Below are positions 1 to 7,638 of a stretch of 48,232 nucleotides of DNA, one piece after another. The notes beneath the pieces are model-generated. The model was not told the DNA's origin and did not search any database. It saw only the letters and a list, made by a program, of their open reading frames with translations. A program made the position numbers and the translations under genes. The DNA is taken from the NCBI GenBank assembly GCA_910586705.1, contig CAJUJK010000004.1, forward strand, positions 1 through 48,232, given 5' to 3'. Within the stretch, counting starts at the first letter, position 1, and each line of letters opens with the position of its first letter. This DNA comes from an uncultured Lachnospiraceae bacterium. Its GTDB lineage: Bacteria > Bacillota > Clostridia > Lachnospirales > Lachnospiraceae.

Positions 1-58
1 TTTTTTGTGTATTTGAAATTTAAATCTGAAAAACGGTATGTTTTTCAGCGGCCTCAAT

Positions 59-77
59 GATTCCCGCGGGGGTTTTT
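59..77 (+). repeat. Half copy of a GC-rich terminator hairpin
   Basis: The stretch holds the palindrome CCCGCGGG followed by GG and TTTTT. Together with the two bases before it, it matches the 3' arm and T-tract of the minus-strand terminator near 7567-7599, and it is close to the terminator at 2684-2713. The matching left arm found in those two copies is missing here, so this may be a terminator remnant at the edge of the accessory cassette. Confidence 0.45.
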
Positions 78-101
78 GCAATGCTATATTTAGGCGCGGC
101 A

Positions 102-130
102 TTGAACGTAGATCGAAAGAGCGTTATAAT
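102..130 (+). promoter_or_regulatory. Promoter of the nitrilase-like gene
   Basis: TTGAAC at 102-107 and a perfect TATAAT at 125-130 are separated by 17 bp. They sit about 90 bp upstream of the ATG at 220, in the right orientation for that gene. Confidence 0.7.
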
Positions 131-219
131 GTAGTCATAATAGCTGAAGCGGTAAACAGAAACCCATTTTTTACAGGAAACATTTCAGATAAAACTCATA
201 ACTTACAGGGGATAAAGCT

Positions 220-1749
220 ATGAACATCTATGAAACGATTGAGCACAACCGGGAGAATATAAAATCCGTGTATGATCTGGCAGCAGTTTGCTATGATTAT
301 TTACTGGCACAGATAGAGAATCAAATTATCTTTATTGGTAAATATGTAGAATTTTCTGATAATGTCAGACAGAATAATCCCAATCAAAAGAGTCTTCTGA
401 AATTCTCCGACAGTGTGAAAGCGCTTTTATTCGCCGCGGAGTATTGGAGTGATGAGGTTTTAAACGAAATTCTTTCAATGACTCTCTCTGCTGAAAGCAG
501 GCTGAAGCCTTTTAGGGATGCGGATTATAATGAAGCAGCCATCGCATATTTTTTACTTCTGGGAATTGACTTATACGCGGAATGCCAACTGGAAAATAAT
601 CAGGACGCGCCTTTAAATCAAAGCTATCAGGTAAATTCATTTATTTATCGGCGCCGGAAGGCGAGTATTCTTTCGTGCGCCGCAGAGGAAATCGAGTTTC
701 GGGAAATTATACAGGCAGTAGAAATCCGCAACAATTTTAGCTGCCTAATCATTTTGGAGAAATCAGAGATGAAGCCGGGAATGCTTCCGCCTAAAATGGT
801 TACACTGTCAATTGACAAAGAGGATTTCGCCAGAAATTCTTTGATTCAGGATCAGACATTGAATGTGGTATGTATCCCTTGGGGAAAAGAACAGACGTGC
901 AATTTTCCTAAAATACAAGGAAACACTTTTCGCGTGGAGTATTTGGACAGTTACAAAACAGCCTGTGTCACGAAAGCTTTGACTCTGTTGAAAGCGGCGA
1001 TCCGTCGCAAAGCGAATATCATTATCTTTCCGGAATATGTGTGCTGCCCCGAAGTGCAGGAAGCGATTGGCACATATCTTAAGGAAACTTATCGGCAAAC
1101 TCCAGAAAAGATGGGAGCCCTGCTCATGGTCATAGCAGGCAGCGGGTGGACAGATGATGATAATAATGTCGCCAGAATCTATAGTTATAGTGGAGTATTA
1201 TTAGGAAAATACTATAAATATGCCGCTTATGATGACAGGGAGATAGATTTGCAGACCGGCATGTCCAAGGAGCGCTTGATTGAAGGACTCCACGATCCCG
1301 GCAAAGAATCGGTTATTGTCGATGTGCCGAATGTGGGCATTGTGATGACTGCTATCTGCCGTGACATATCCAATTGGGACTACAGCGAAAAAATTGCGCG
1401 CCTTTTCCAAGCAGATTTTTTAATGGTGCCGGCTTGGAGCAGTTCCCTTAATCATGCTTTTATAAATCAGCTTAAAAGTATTACTGCCGCTAATACCAAT
1501 ACCTGCGCCGTTGTATGCAATTGCTGTGGCGCACAAAAGAGTGGCATCTTAGAAAAAGGCGTAGTGGTTACCCCCTATAAGGACAATACGCTTATGACAG
1601 GAAAATTGCGCTTCATTTCGCCAAATAAAAGGAGCGTAAAAAGGTGTGACACCTGCAAAGGGTGTATATTTAGCCTGACCCTCTCCTTTAAACCACAAGA
1701 TGTTGGGAATGGTCAGATAGCCCGATACATCCACAGTTTTGGGCTATAA
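220..1749 (+). CDS. Nitrilase-superfamily (carbon-nitrogen hydrolase) protein with unknown N-terminal half
   Basis: The protein has 509 residues. Its C-terminal half (about 213-470) reads as a carbon-nitrogen hydrolase fold. A catalytic-type Glu272 lies in the FPEY motif, Lys330 or Lys333 in LGKYYKY, and Cys380 in TAICRD, giving the Glu-Lys-Cys triad of the superfamily, which cleaves or condenses amide and nitrile C-N bonds. The first 210 residues are mostly helical in appearance and match no family I recognise. There is no signal peptide, so it should be cytoplasmic. An AGGGGAT ribosome site lies about 8 bases before the ATG. It has its own promoter, and the next gene has another. Some antiphage reverse transcriptases carry a nitrilase domain, but no reverse transcriptase motif is present here. 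Substrate unknown. Confidence 0.75.
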   Translation: MNIYETIEHNRENIKSVYDLAAVCYDYLLAQIENQIIFIGKYVEFSDNVRQNNPNQKSLLKFSDSVKALLFAAEYWSDEVLNEILSMTLSAESRLKPFRDADYNEAAIAYFLLLGIDLYAECQLENNQDAPLNQSYQVNSFIYRRRKASILSCAAEEIEFREIIQAVEIRNNFSCLIILEKSEMKPGMLPPKMVTLSIDKEDFARNSLIQDQTLNVVCIPWGKEQTCNFPKIQGNTFRVEYLDSYKTACVTKALTLLKAAIRRKANIIIFPEYVCCPEVQEAIGTYLKETYRQTPEKMGALLMVIAGSGWTDDDNNVARIYSYSGVLLGKYYKYAAYDDREIDLQTGMSKERLIEGLHDPGKESVIVDVPNVGIVMTAICRDISNWDYSEKIARLFQADFLMVPAWSSSLNHAFINQLKSITAANTNTCAVVCNCCGAQKSGILEKGVVVTPYKDNTLMTGKLRFISPNKRSVKRCDTCKGCIFSLTLSFKPQDVGNGQIARYIHSFGL

Positions 1750-1764
1750 TTTACTGCATTTCTC

Positions 1765-1792
1765 TTGAAAAATAAGGCATTTGTGTTATACT
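1765..1792 (+). promoter_or_regulatory. Promoter of the winged-helix gene pair
   Basis: TTGAAA at 1765-1770 and TATACT at 1787-1792, with a 16-bp spacer, lie 40 bp upstream of the ATG at 1832. Transcription of this pair can therefore be independent of the nitrilase-like gene. Confidence 0.6.
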
Positions 1793-1831
1793 GTAAATAG
1801 TTTAGGAATAGTTTAGGGAGGTGGTTTACCA

Positions 1832-2428
1832 ATGAAAAAACATATCACGTTGGATCGTATCATAGACGATATTTCCACCTGCATGGCTTTTAAAAAAGAG
1901 CTCACGCAAGAGCTGCTTTTCAGTTTTATGAAAAAGTTCATAGCCGACAATGGCTCTTTTTTTGACGCGAAAAAAACAAAATCGTATAAAGCCATGAGGA
2001 GCCGGTTAAATGAGCTGTGGCAATACCGGGAATGGGAAGATATGTCGTCTGAGCAGGCATTTCTCTATGGGCAGCTGTTTGGCTGTGTGAGGCTGTGCGA
2101 GTACAGGGAGCAGAGCCATCAGGATATAGCGTGGACGAATTATCTCCTTTCCAAATACGAAGATTCCAAGTTGTTCTATATTGTGAAAAGGAACCCCGGC
2201 ATCCGCCACAAAGATCTGGCACAAGAAATAGGTCTTACTGCCGGGCGGCTTTCGCAGATGATGGACGAGGAAGACACGAAGGACCTGATCGTCAGCCGGG
2301 TTATGGGTCGGGAAAAGCACTATTTTCTCGGAGCAAAAGGCGAAGAACTTCTTCAGAAACTAGAGGCACAGAAACGGGAAGCGGAAAAAGGAAAGGATTC
2401 CTTATTTCCAATTAGAAGAGGGATTTAA
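1832..2428 (+). CDS. Winged-helix (MarR-like) protein, function unknown
   Basis: The protein has 198 residues. The C-terminal part (about 112-178) has the layout of a MarR-type winged helix: a helix around YIVKRNPGIRHKDLAQ, a recognition-helix candidate TAGRLSQMMD, and a beta wing around IVSRVMGREKHYFL. The N-terminal 110 residues are helical and unassigned. The ribosome site GGGAGG is at 1816-1821. Its stop is one base before the ATG of the next gene, so the two are probably translationally coupled. It follows the nitrilase-like gene and could regulate it. Alternatively it could be the sensor or effector of the cassette. No motif decides this. Confidence 0.65.
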   Translation: MKKHITLDRIIDDISTCMAFKKELTQELLFSFMKKFIADNGSFFDAKKTKSYKAMRSRLNELWQYREWEDMSSEQAFLYGQLFGCVRLCEYREQSHQDIAWTNYLLSKYEDSKLFYIVKRNPGIRHKDLAQEIGLTAGRLSQMMDEEDTKDLIVSRVMGREKHYFLGAKGEELLQKLEAQKREAEKGKDSLFPIRRGI

Positions 2429-2429
2429 A

Positions 2430-2657
2430 ATGACAAACGATCGTTTTGCTGAAATCACCCGGAAAAATATGGATCTGATCAAAAAGGCGAATTTTATTAT
2501 ACGGTCTTCGATAGAGCAGCGGACAGAGGTAAGCGGTTTACTTTTAAAAATACTATCCGAGTGTGAAACCGAAGAAGACCAGATTGTGGTATTTGCGCAG
2601 ATTTTAGCAAAGCAGGAACAGCAGATCATCACTCAAGTATTCAACTCATTACAGTAG
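2430..2657 (+). CDS. Small helical protein of unknown function
   Basis: This is a 75-residue, fully helical-looking protein rich in Glu, Gln and Ile, with no Cys or membrane segment. It starts one base after the stop of the winged-helix gene and shares its promoter. A strong intrinsic terminator follows 26 bp after its stop. The tight coupling suggests it acts with the winged-helix protein, perhaps as a partner or small inhibitor. I recognise no family. Confidence 0.6.
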   Translation: MTNDRFAEITRKNMDLIKKANFIIRSSIEQRTEVSGLLLKILSECETEEDQIVVFAQILAKQEQQIITQVFNSLQ

Positions 2658-2683
2658 AAACCTATTTGCATACAACATAGGCT

Positions 2684-2713
2684 CCCCGCGGGAATCACCC
2701 CGCGGGGGTTTTT
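2684..2713 (+). terminator. Intrinsic terminator of the winged-helix pair
   Basis: The stem CCCCGCGG (2684-2691) pairs with CCGCGGGG (2700-2707) across an 8-base loop and is followed by G and TTTTT. The T-tract is on the plus strand only. Confidence 0.85.
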
Positions 2714-2732
2714 CTCCTCTCCTTTCTCCCAC

Positions 2733-5700
2733 TCACCCCAGCCGCCGCCACTCTCTGCCGCCCTGTCCGTCCGAGAATATATAAAAAATCGGTATGGGCG
2801 GAAGATATTGCGGCAGATTTACATATCTTTCTCTCACATGGGGCGCCCCTTCGCGGGGGAAGCGGTTGCGGGAGCAGGCGATCAGCGGGTAATAAATAAT
2901 ATCCCTTTCGGGATTCTCGCCGTAATCCATTACGCACCGTCGCACAATCTCCGCCTGATAGCCCATCTCGAGCAGCCTGGCGATTCGGATGCCGTCCTTT
3001 GTGTCCGCCAGATAATAGCCGGGCTGATTGTGCGGAAGATCGGGGAAGTTGCCGTAACGATTCCTGAGCGTCTGCATCAGACGTTCCAGCGGACGCGCCT
3101 CGTCGAAAGCAACGTTGCTTATCACACAGTTCTGCTCTTCATCCACAAAGTAAAACCATGCCGACGGGTCGAAATGATCCTGAATGAAACGGTTCCAGTC
3201 GCTCCTTCCCATGTGGAGGTTTGCCGGTGAGTTGCCAGCCAGATAGCTGAAGTGCAAAACCAGATTATCTGTAATCTCATCCCGGTTTCCGTTTCCGAGG
3301 CGCCTTTCCAGTGTGCCGGCGAGACGTTCGGTGAAGTGGAGCCGGCGGGTTGCGAAATCATTCCCTTCATGCGGGACTTCCGGGTAAAGCGCTTCAATCA
3401 GTCTGCCAAACGTCGCCTGTCCCTGCTGATGGCGCACAATCGCGTTACAGATATCCGCTATGATAAGGTCAAGCTGACAGGCGCTGATGCTGTGGCAGGC
3501 ATCGCCAAAATCAACATCTTCATCAGCCGGTCTGGGGATATGCGTTCTTACTTCCGGGTCAATGTTTGTTCTGTGTGTGTGCATATAGCCGTTTGGTCCC
3601 GGTCCCACCAGTCCGACCGTCAGCCCGTCACCCGGATTTTCTGCGCTGTCGGCGGCGGTTTCTCCGGCTGTCCGGCAGTTGTCCTGCGGGTCGTCGTCAA
3701 GCGTCCAGTCATTTCTGTTCAAGGTGAAATACTGCCGGCAGTAGGTGCCGCACAAAAAATTTCCCTCACGATAATACCGGGGATCATATTCGCCCGTTAC
3801 CAGAGAGTCGGGATCCGCAGAAAAAGGAATACCGTTGGCGCCGCAACGGGCATCGTAAATGAGCGTCGTTTCCGGATTGCCGCGTGTGTTCGTAACCACG
3901 CTGTAGACATACGCCTCCGGGCAGAAGTATTCCTCCGGGCTGCCGTCCTTTTTGAACAGGAGGCGCGCGCCGTCTGTTGATTTATCTTTTTCTGTCCATG
4001 TGATGCCGGAGCACAGACCCATCGTGCCGACGGATTCGTTTCCGTTCAGATAGGCGAAAACCGGCGCAGAGTATATCCAGTCATTGCGTGAGATCCGAAG
4101 CTTCCCATAAATCCATGCAGCGCAAAACTTTTTTGCACTAAAAACAGCTTTTCTGTCTTTCTCTGGACGAATCCGGGAGAACGATTCTTTGGAGCCGTCC
4201 TGTTCCGCCGTCCTGTCTCTGATATAGTTCATATAATCCGTGAAAAATCCGCCGCTGTGAGCACCCGCGTGCGCCGCACAGTCTGCGCAGAGTTCGAGGC
4301 ATTCGATGGGCACCGCATCTTTCCACGGTCCGCAGGGTTTCCCTTCCAGAAAATACAGTTCAAAGTCAGTCGTTCCCAGAAACTGCGACTGTTTACCGTC
4401 CTTGGACCGGCACTTCCACAGCAGGGTTTCCGTGCACTTGCCGTATTTTCCTTTAAACTTTTCAGGGTGTACCGCACACGATATCTCTACGGAACTGGCC
4501 CCGCTGTAAGAAACCGACTGGCTGATGCCGGCAATCACCTGCCCCTCCCTGTTTTGTGCGGAAACGGTAAACTCGTCTTTATCGCCCTTAAAAGCCAGCG
4601 TTACCTTCAGCGTATGATTTCCTGTCCCGTTTTTCAGAAAGAATACCGCCCGTGTTTTCTCTTCCGCTTTTGCCTCCGCCATTTCGGAGTCCATGCACAG
4701 ATTGCCGCCGTCCGTCACGATGCGCATATCTCCCTTCAAGGACACCTGTTTCACGCGGATGTCGGTCTTTTTCTTCTTTTTGTCATCGTCGTCATCCTCA
4801 TCATCCTCATCCTGATCCGGCGTGTCGGGCATCTTTGGCGGTTTCGGAAGCGGTTTCAGATTTTCCAGCATGGTTTTGAGCGCCAGCAGGATCGCGGCAA
4901 TCATCGCTGCTTTCAGCAGTTCCCGGATAAACTCGTAAAGCGCATCCAGATCCTCTTCCTGATACAGATAGTCGATCAGTTTTTTCAGGGTGCCGTTCTT
5001 TTCCATCGCGTCAATCAGCTTCAGCAGTTTCTTGGGCGCAAGTTCATTATAGTCCGCCAGAAGATCCTGCGCCTCCGGCATGGACAGGATTTCTTTGTGA
5101 ATAAAGCGACGCAGACCGATTTCGACTTCCCACGGCTCTTTTTTCATGTCAATGTTTCCCCTGTTCGGATAAATGCCGAACTGCTCGTGAATCCACGTCA
5201 CCAGAAGCTGCAGCAGCACGCCGATCTCCCAGTTTACAAACTCGCTGTAAGGACGATCGCTTACGGGTGCGCCGATTTCCTTTTTTACGCCGGTCAGCGC
5301 GCCGGTGCCTCTGGCGAGAACGATCTTCGCGCCCCGGGAGACCAGCGGGGTATTGCGGCGGCTTTCCAGAAGATCCCTGCCGCTGAAATCACAGAGGTAA
5401 AGAAGGGAACCGCTGAAGATACCAGGCGGATTTTCCAGAAAACCGGCAATCTGGTTTTCCGATGCGGCGTACCTGACAACTGTGCAGGAGTCCATGTAAC
5501 CATCGAAAGGTCCGAAAACGATATCTTCCGCCTGCTTTTTTGTGGAATGGCAGGAGATTTCCGCCGCGGGTTTGCCGTCAAAACAGACCAGACACCGGGA
5601 GCCGTCAAAGGCAAAAGCCATATTGATCCACTGATACCGCAGGAGACTGCAGGGAATATTGAACCCGGGTTCCCCTTCGTGATGTATGATAAGCCTCGGG

Positions 5701-6428
5701 CTCATGCAGCCCCGCTCGTATATGATTTTTATCTGAAAATCGGAAAGCTGAAAGAGAATGCCGTCCCTGCGGTTCTGGTCCGTAAGATAGACGGAGAGCA
5801 ACACCGTATATTTTTCGGGCAGTCCGGCATCCGGCATATAAAAACCGCCCTCCCTGCAGTCCAGCGTGTAGACACAGTTTTCTATCCTGCACTGATGCAG
5901 CGTGACGCCCGCCGGCGCGGTGTCTGTTGAAAAAAGAATGCGGTTTGCAAAATTTGCAGGTTTTTTTACGCAGTATTGCTGTATCTCCGACGGGGTGGGA
6001 AGGCGGTGAAATATCGTAACGTCAAAGATGCAGACCGCCGGAAGATTTTCGCCGATGCGCATACCGGGTGCTCTGCCCGGATCGTAGGGCAGGGTATTCT
6101 CTACCGCCAGAATACCGTTGCAGTATATTTTCACCCCGCGCCCGTCCACAACCGCAACCAGTGTGTTTTTACACTGTTTCAGCACGGCGCAGCGCTCGGA
6201 ATCGTGGTAAAAAGACCGCCCTCCCAGCCGCACATGTCCGGCGGAATCTTTTGCCCGGATAAAGCCTACGGACAGCCCGTCCAGTGAAAAAAGCGTTCCG
6301 TCCTCCGGCAGACTTTCCGGCAGAAAGCGCACCATGATGGAAAACTGGTTTCCCGTCGGCGGCGTCCACGGAATCTCAGCGTAACAGTCCCCGTTGCAGT
6401 AAAGCGCAAGAAATCCGTTTTTGTTCAT
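2733..6428 (-). CDS. Large LamG-domain protein with cysteine-rich C-terminal region
   Basis: The protein has 1231 residues. The first 350 or so look like two concanavalin A/LamG-type jelly-roll domains (typical pieces: FSIMVRF, DGTLFSLDG, and a second INMAFAFDG block). A helical section follows at about 400-520, with a hydrophobic helix near AAMIAAILLALK. Then comes a very acidic then basic linker (a run of Asp followed by five Lys, about 545-565). A beta-rich region with Ig-like pieces and a Cys/His-containing C-terminal region of about 500 residues complete it. No N-terminal signal peptide is seen. A GGGGGG ribosome site precedes the ATG. It lies 23 bp after the 333-residue gene, so the two form an operon. 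Surface lectin, export by a special route, or an intracellular structural protein are all possible. Confidence 0.65.
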   Translation of the reverse strand: MNKNGFLALYCNGDCYAEIPWTPPTGNQFSIMVRFLPESLPEDGTLFSLDGLSVGFIRAKDSAGHVRLGGRSFYHDSERCAVLKQCKNTLVAVVDGRGVKIYCNGILAVENTLPYDPGRAPGMRIGENLPAVCIFDVTIFHRLPTPSEIQQYCVKKPANFANRILFSTDTAPAGVTLHQCRIENCVYTLDCREGGFYMPDAGLPEKYTVLLSVYLTDQNRRDGILFQLSDFQIKIIYERGCMSPRLIIHHEGEPGFNIPCSLLRYQWINMAFAFDGSRCLVCFDGKPAAEISCHSTKKQAEDIVFGPFDGYMDSCTVVRYAASENQIAGFLENPPGIFSGSLLYLCDFSGRDLLESRRNTPLVSRGAKIVLARGTGALTGVKKEIGAPVSDRPYSEFVNWEIGVLLQLLVTWIHEQFGIYPNRGNIDMKKEPWEVEIGLRRFIHKEILSMPEAQDLLADYNELAPKKLLKLIDAMEKNGTLKKLIDYLYQEEDLDALYEFIRELLKAAMIAAILLALKTMLENLKPLPKPPKMPDTPDQDEDDEDDDDDKKKKKTDIRVKQVSLKGDMRIVTDGGNLCMDSEMAEAKAEEKTRAVFFLKNGTGNHTLKVTLAFKGDKDEFTVSAQNREGQVIAGISQSVSYSGASSVEISCAVHPEKFKGKYGKCTETLLWKCRSKDGKQSQFLGTTDFELYFLEGKPCGPWKDAVPIECLELCADCAAHAGAHSGGFFTDYMNYIRDRTAEQDGSKESFSRIRPEKDRKAVFSAKKFCAAWIYGKLRISRNDWIYSAPVFAYLNGNESVGTMGLCSGITWTEKDKSTDGARLLFKKDGSPEEYFCPEAYVYSVVTNTRGNPETTLIYDARCGANGIPFSADPDSLVTGEYDPRYYREGNFLCGTYCRQYFTLNRNDWTLDDDPQDNCRTAGETAADSAENPGDGLTVGLVGPGPNGYMHTHRTNIDPEVRTHIPRPADEDVDFGDACHSISACQLDLIIADICNAIVRHQQGQATFGRLIEALYPEVPHEGNDFATRRLHFTERLAGTLERRLGNGNRDEITDNLVLHFSYLAGNSPANLHMGRSDWNRFIQDHFDPSAWFYFVDEEQNCVISNVAFDEARPLERLMQTLRNRYGNFPDLPHNQPGYYLADTKDGIRIARLLEMGYQAEIVRRCVMDYGENPERDIIYYPLIACSRNRFPREGAPHVRERYVNLPQYLPPIPIFYIFSDGQGGREWRRLG

Positions 6429-6451
6429 GTAAAACCCCCCTTCTTTACCGT

Positions 6452-7453
6452 TTAAACGACTTCGTTTCCTTTAAAATAGCAGCATCCGAGCAAATACCCG
6501 CGTGTGAGCGGCAGGGAGAGGTTCTCCGTCCCGCCCGGGGCGGCAGACCCGGTGCGCATGTCAACGAGATATGGAGCCAGAGCCGCGTCAAAGCCGGATC
6601 CGTTTTCCATAAGATAGGTGCATCTGCATACGATATGGGCGCGGTCCGCCCGGCTGGCTTCAAACCATATTTCAAAACGGCGCTGCGCGTTCGGGGGCAT
6701 GAAAAACCGACAGGCAATGACGTCCGTTCTGGAGTCGCCTTTTAGGTAAGTACGCGTTTCATCAATTTCAAATTCCGGCTGGCGGATTCCGTAACTGACT
6801 CCCGAGGGCGTCTCCCCTTCCATTTCAACGATAAGCCACATACGACGTTCCCGTTGCCGGTCCGGATTATCCACAACAACTGTATTTGTGGATATGGGAG
6901 ACTGACCCGAAATCACACAGACATTTCTGGCTGCCACATTTATTTTGTTCACCCACCGTATATACTTGTCATGGCAGTTGATAGAGGAATAATCCGGCTT
7001 TTCTTCCCGCGTCGCAACAGCCACAAAACAGTTGGGATGGAAGCCCTCCGTCTTTTTGTCATAGACAAATGCCGGCGTCGCGCCGATTTCACCGGCCTCC
7101 AGACGCTCGATACGGACGGGCTTTCCGTCTTCGGTGTGCATCTCGGATGCCGCCCAGTCGCCGGGGCGGTTGCTCAACCCCAGATGATTGCGATAGAGAT
7201 GGATGTAAAAGCCGGTGAGCGATTTGCCGGATATGTTTTTAAAGCGCACATACAGATACATTTTTCCGCTATCGTCGCTCTCCACGCTGATATCCCGATC
7301 GTAAGTCCGGGCAAATATATCAGCCAGCTCATCCTTGCGGAATTCGGTTTTCCGCACGATAATATCAGGCGAATTGTTGTGGCATTTCTCTGTGCCATGG
7401 TCCTGCAGCGTTTCGCGGATCAGAACCGGCAGTTTTTCTTCTAAAATTGACAT
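6452..7453 (-). CDS. Beta-rich protein of unknown function, operon partner of the LamG protein
   Basis: The protein has 333 residues and no signal peptide or membrane segment. The middle resembles an Ig-like beta sandwich of the kind found in CARDB-like modules: LYVRFKNISGKSLTGF, then HPNCFVAVATR, then NVAARNVCVISG. The similarity is weak and I assign no function. The ribosome site AAGGGGG lies about 7 bases before the ATG. It is the first gene of a two-gene operon and probably forms a complex with, or delivers, the 1231-residue LamG protein. Confidence 0.6.
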   Translation of the reverse strand: MSILEEKLPVLIRETLQDHGTEKCHNNSPDIIVRKTEFRKDELADIFARTYDRDISVESDDSGKMYLYVRFKNISGKSLTGFYIHLYRNHLGLSNRPGDWAASEMHTEDGKPVRIERLEAGEIGATPAFVYDKKTEGFHPNCFVAVATREEKPDYSSINCHDKYIRWVNKINVAARNVCVISGQSPISTNTVVVDNPDRQRERRMWLIVEMEGETPSGVSYGIRQPEFEIDETRTYLKGDSRTDVIACRFFMPPNAQRRFEIWFEASRADRAHIVCRCTYLMENGSGFDAALAPYLVDMRTGSAAPGGTENLSLPLTRGYLLGCCYFKGNEVV

Positions 7454-7509
7454 GGTAAAATCCCCCTTTTTGGATTGCGTTTGTGTGATGGTTGACCAGT
7501 TGCACTTCC

Positions 7510-7538
7510 AGTCTATTCTCTTTTTTGCGCAAAAGCAA
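7510..7538 (-). promoter_or_regulatory. Possible promoter of the LamG operon
   Basis: Read on the minus strand, TTGCTT and TAGACT are separated by 17 bp, about 55 bp upstream of the ATG at 7453. Both boxes deviate from consensus. Confidence 0.4.
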
Positions 7539-7566
7539 CAGAAACGGACAGGGGAGGGGAGGAAAG

Positions 7567-7599
7567 TAAAAAACCCCCGCGGGAATCATCCCGCAGGGG
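7567..7599 (-). terminator. Terminator of giant gene 1
   Basis: On the minus strand a GC-rich hairpin (arms at 7575-7584 and 7589-7599, one bulge, loop of four) is followed by a run of six T. It lies about 40 bp after the stop of the 2766-residue gene. The 3' arm and T-tract match the elements at 57-77 and 2684-2713. Confidence 0.8.
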
Positions 7600-7638
7600 T
7601 CTCTGTTACTTAAAATTCAATGCCTTTCACCGATGAAC

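Noticed and set aside
38..223. 61-codon frame before the nitrilase-like gene
   Set aside because: It runs across the promoter of the next gene, lacks a ribosome site and resembles nothing known.
220..1749. Reverse transcriptase-nitrilase antiphage protein
   Set aside because: The N-terminal half has no YADD-type or other reverse transcriptase motif.
4257..5930. 557-codon open frame antisense to the LamG gene
   Set aside because: Shadow of the LamG reading frame. No ribosome site, and the amino acid pattern (many Arg, Phe, Gln) is that of an antisense frame.
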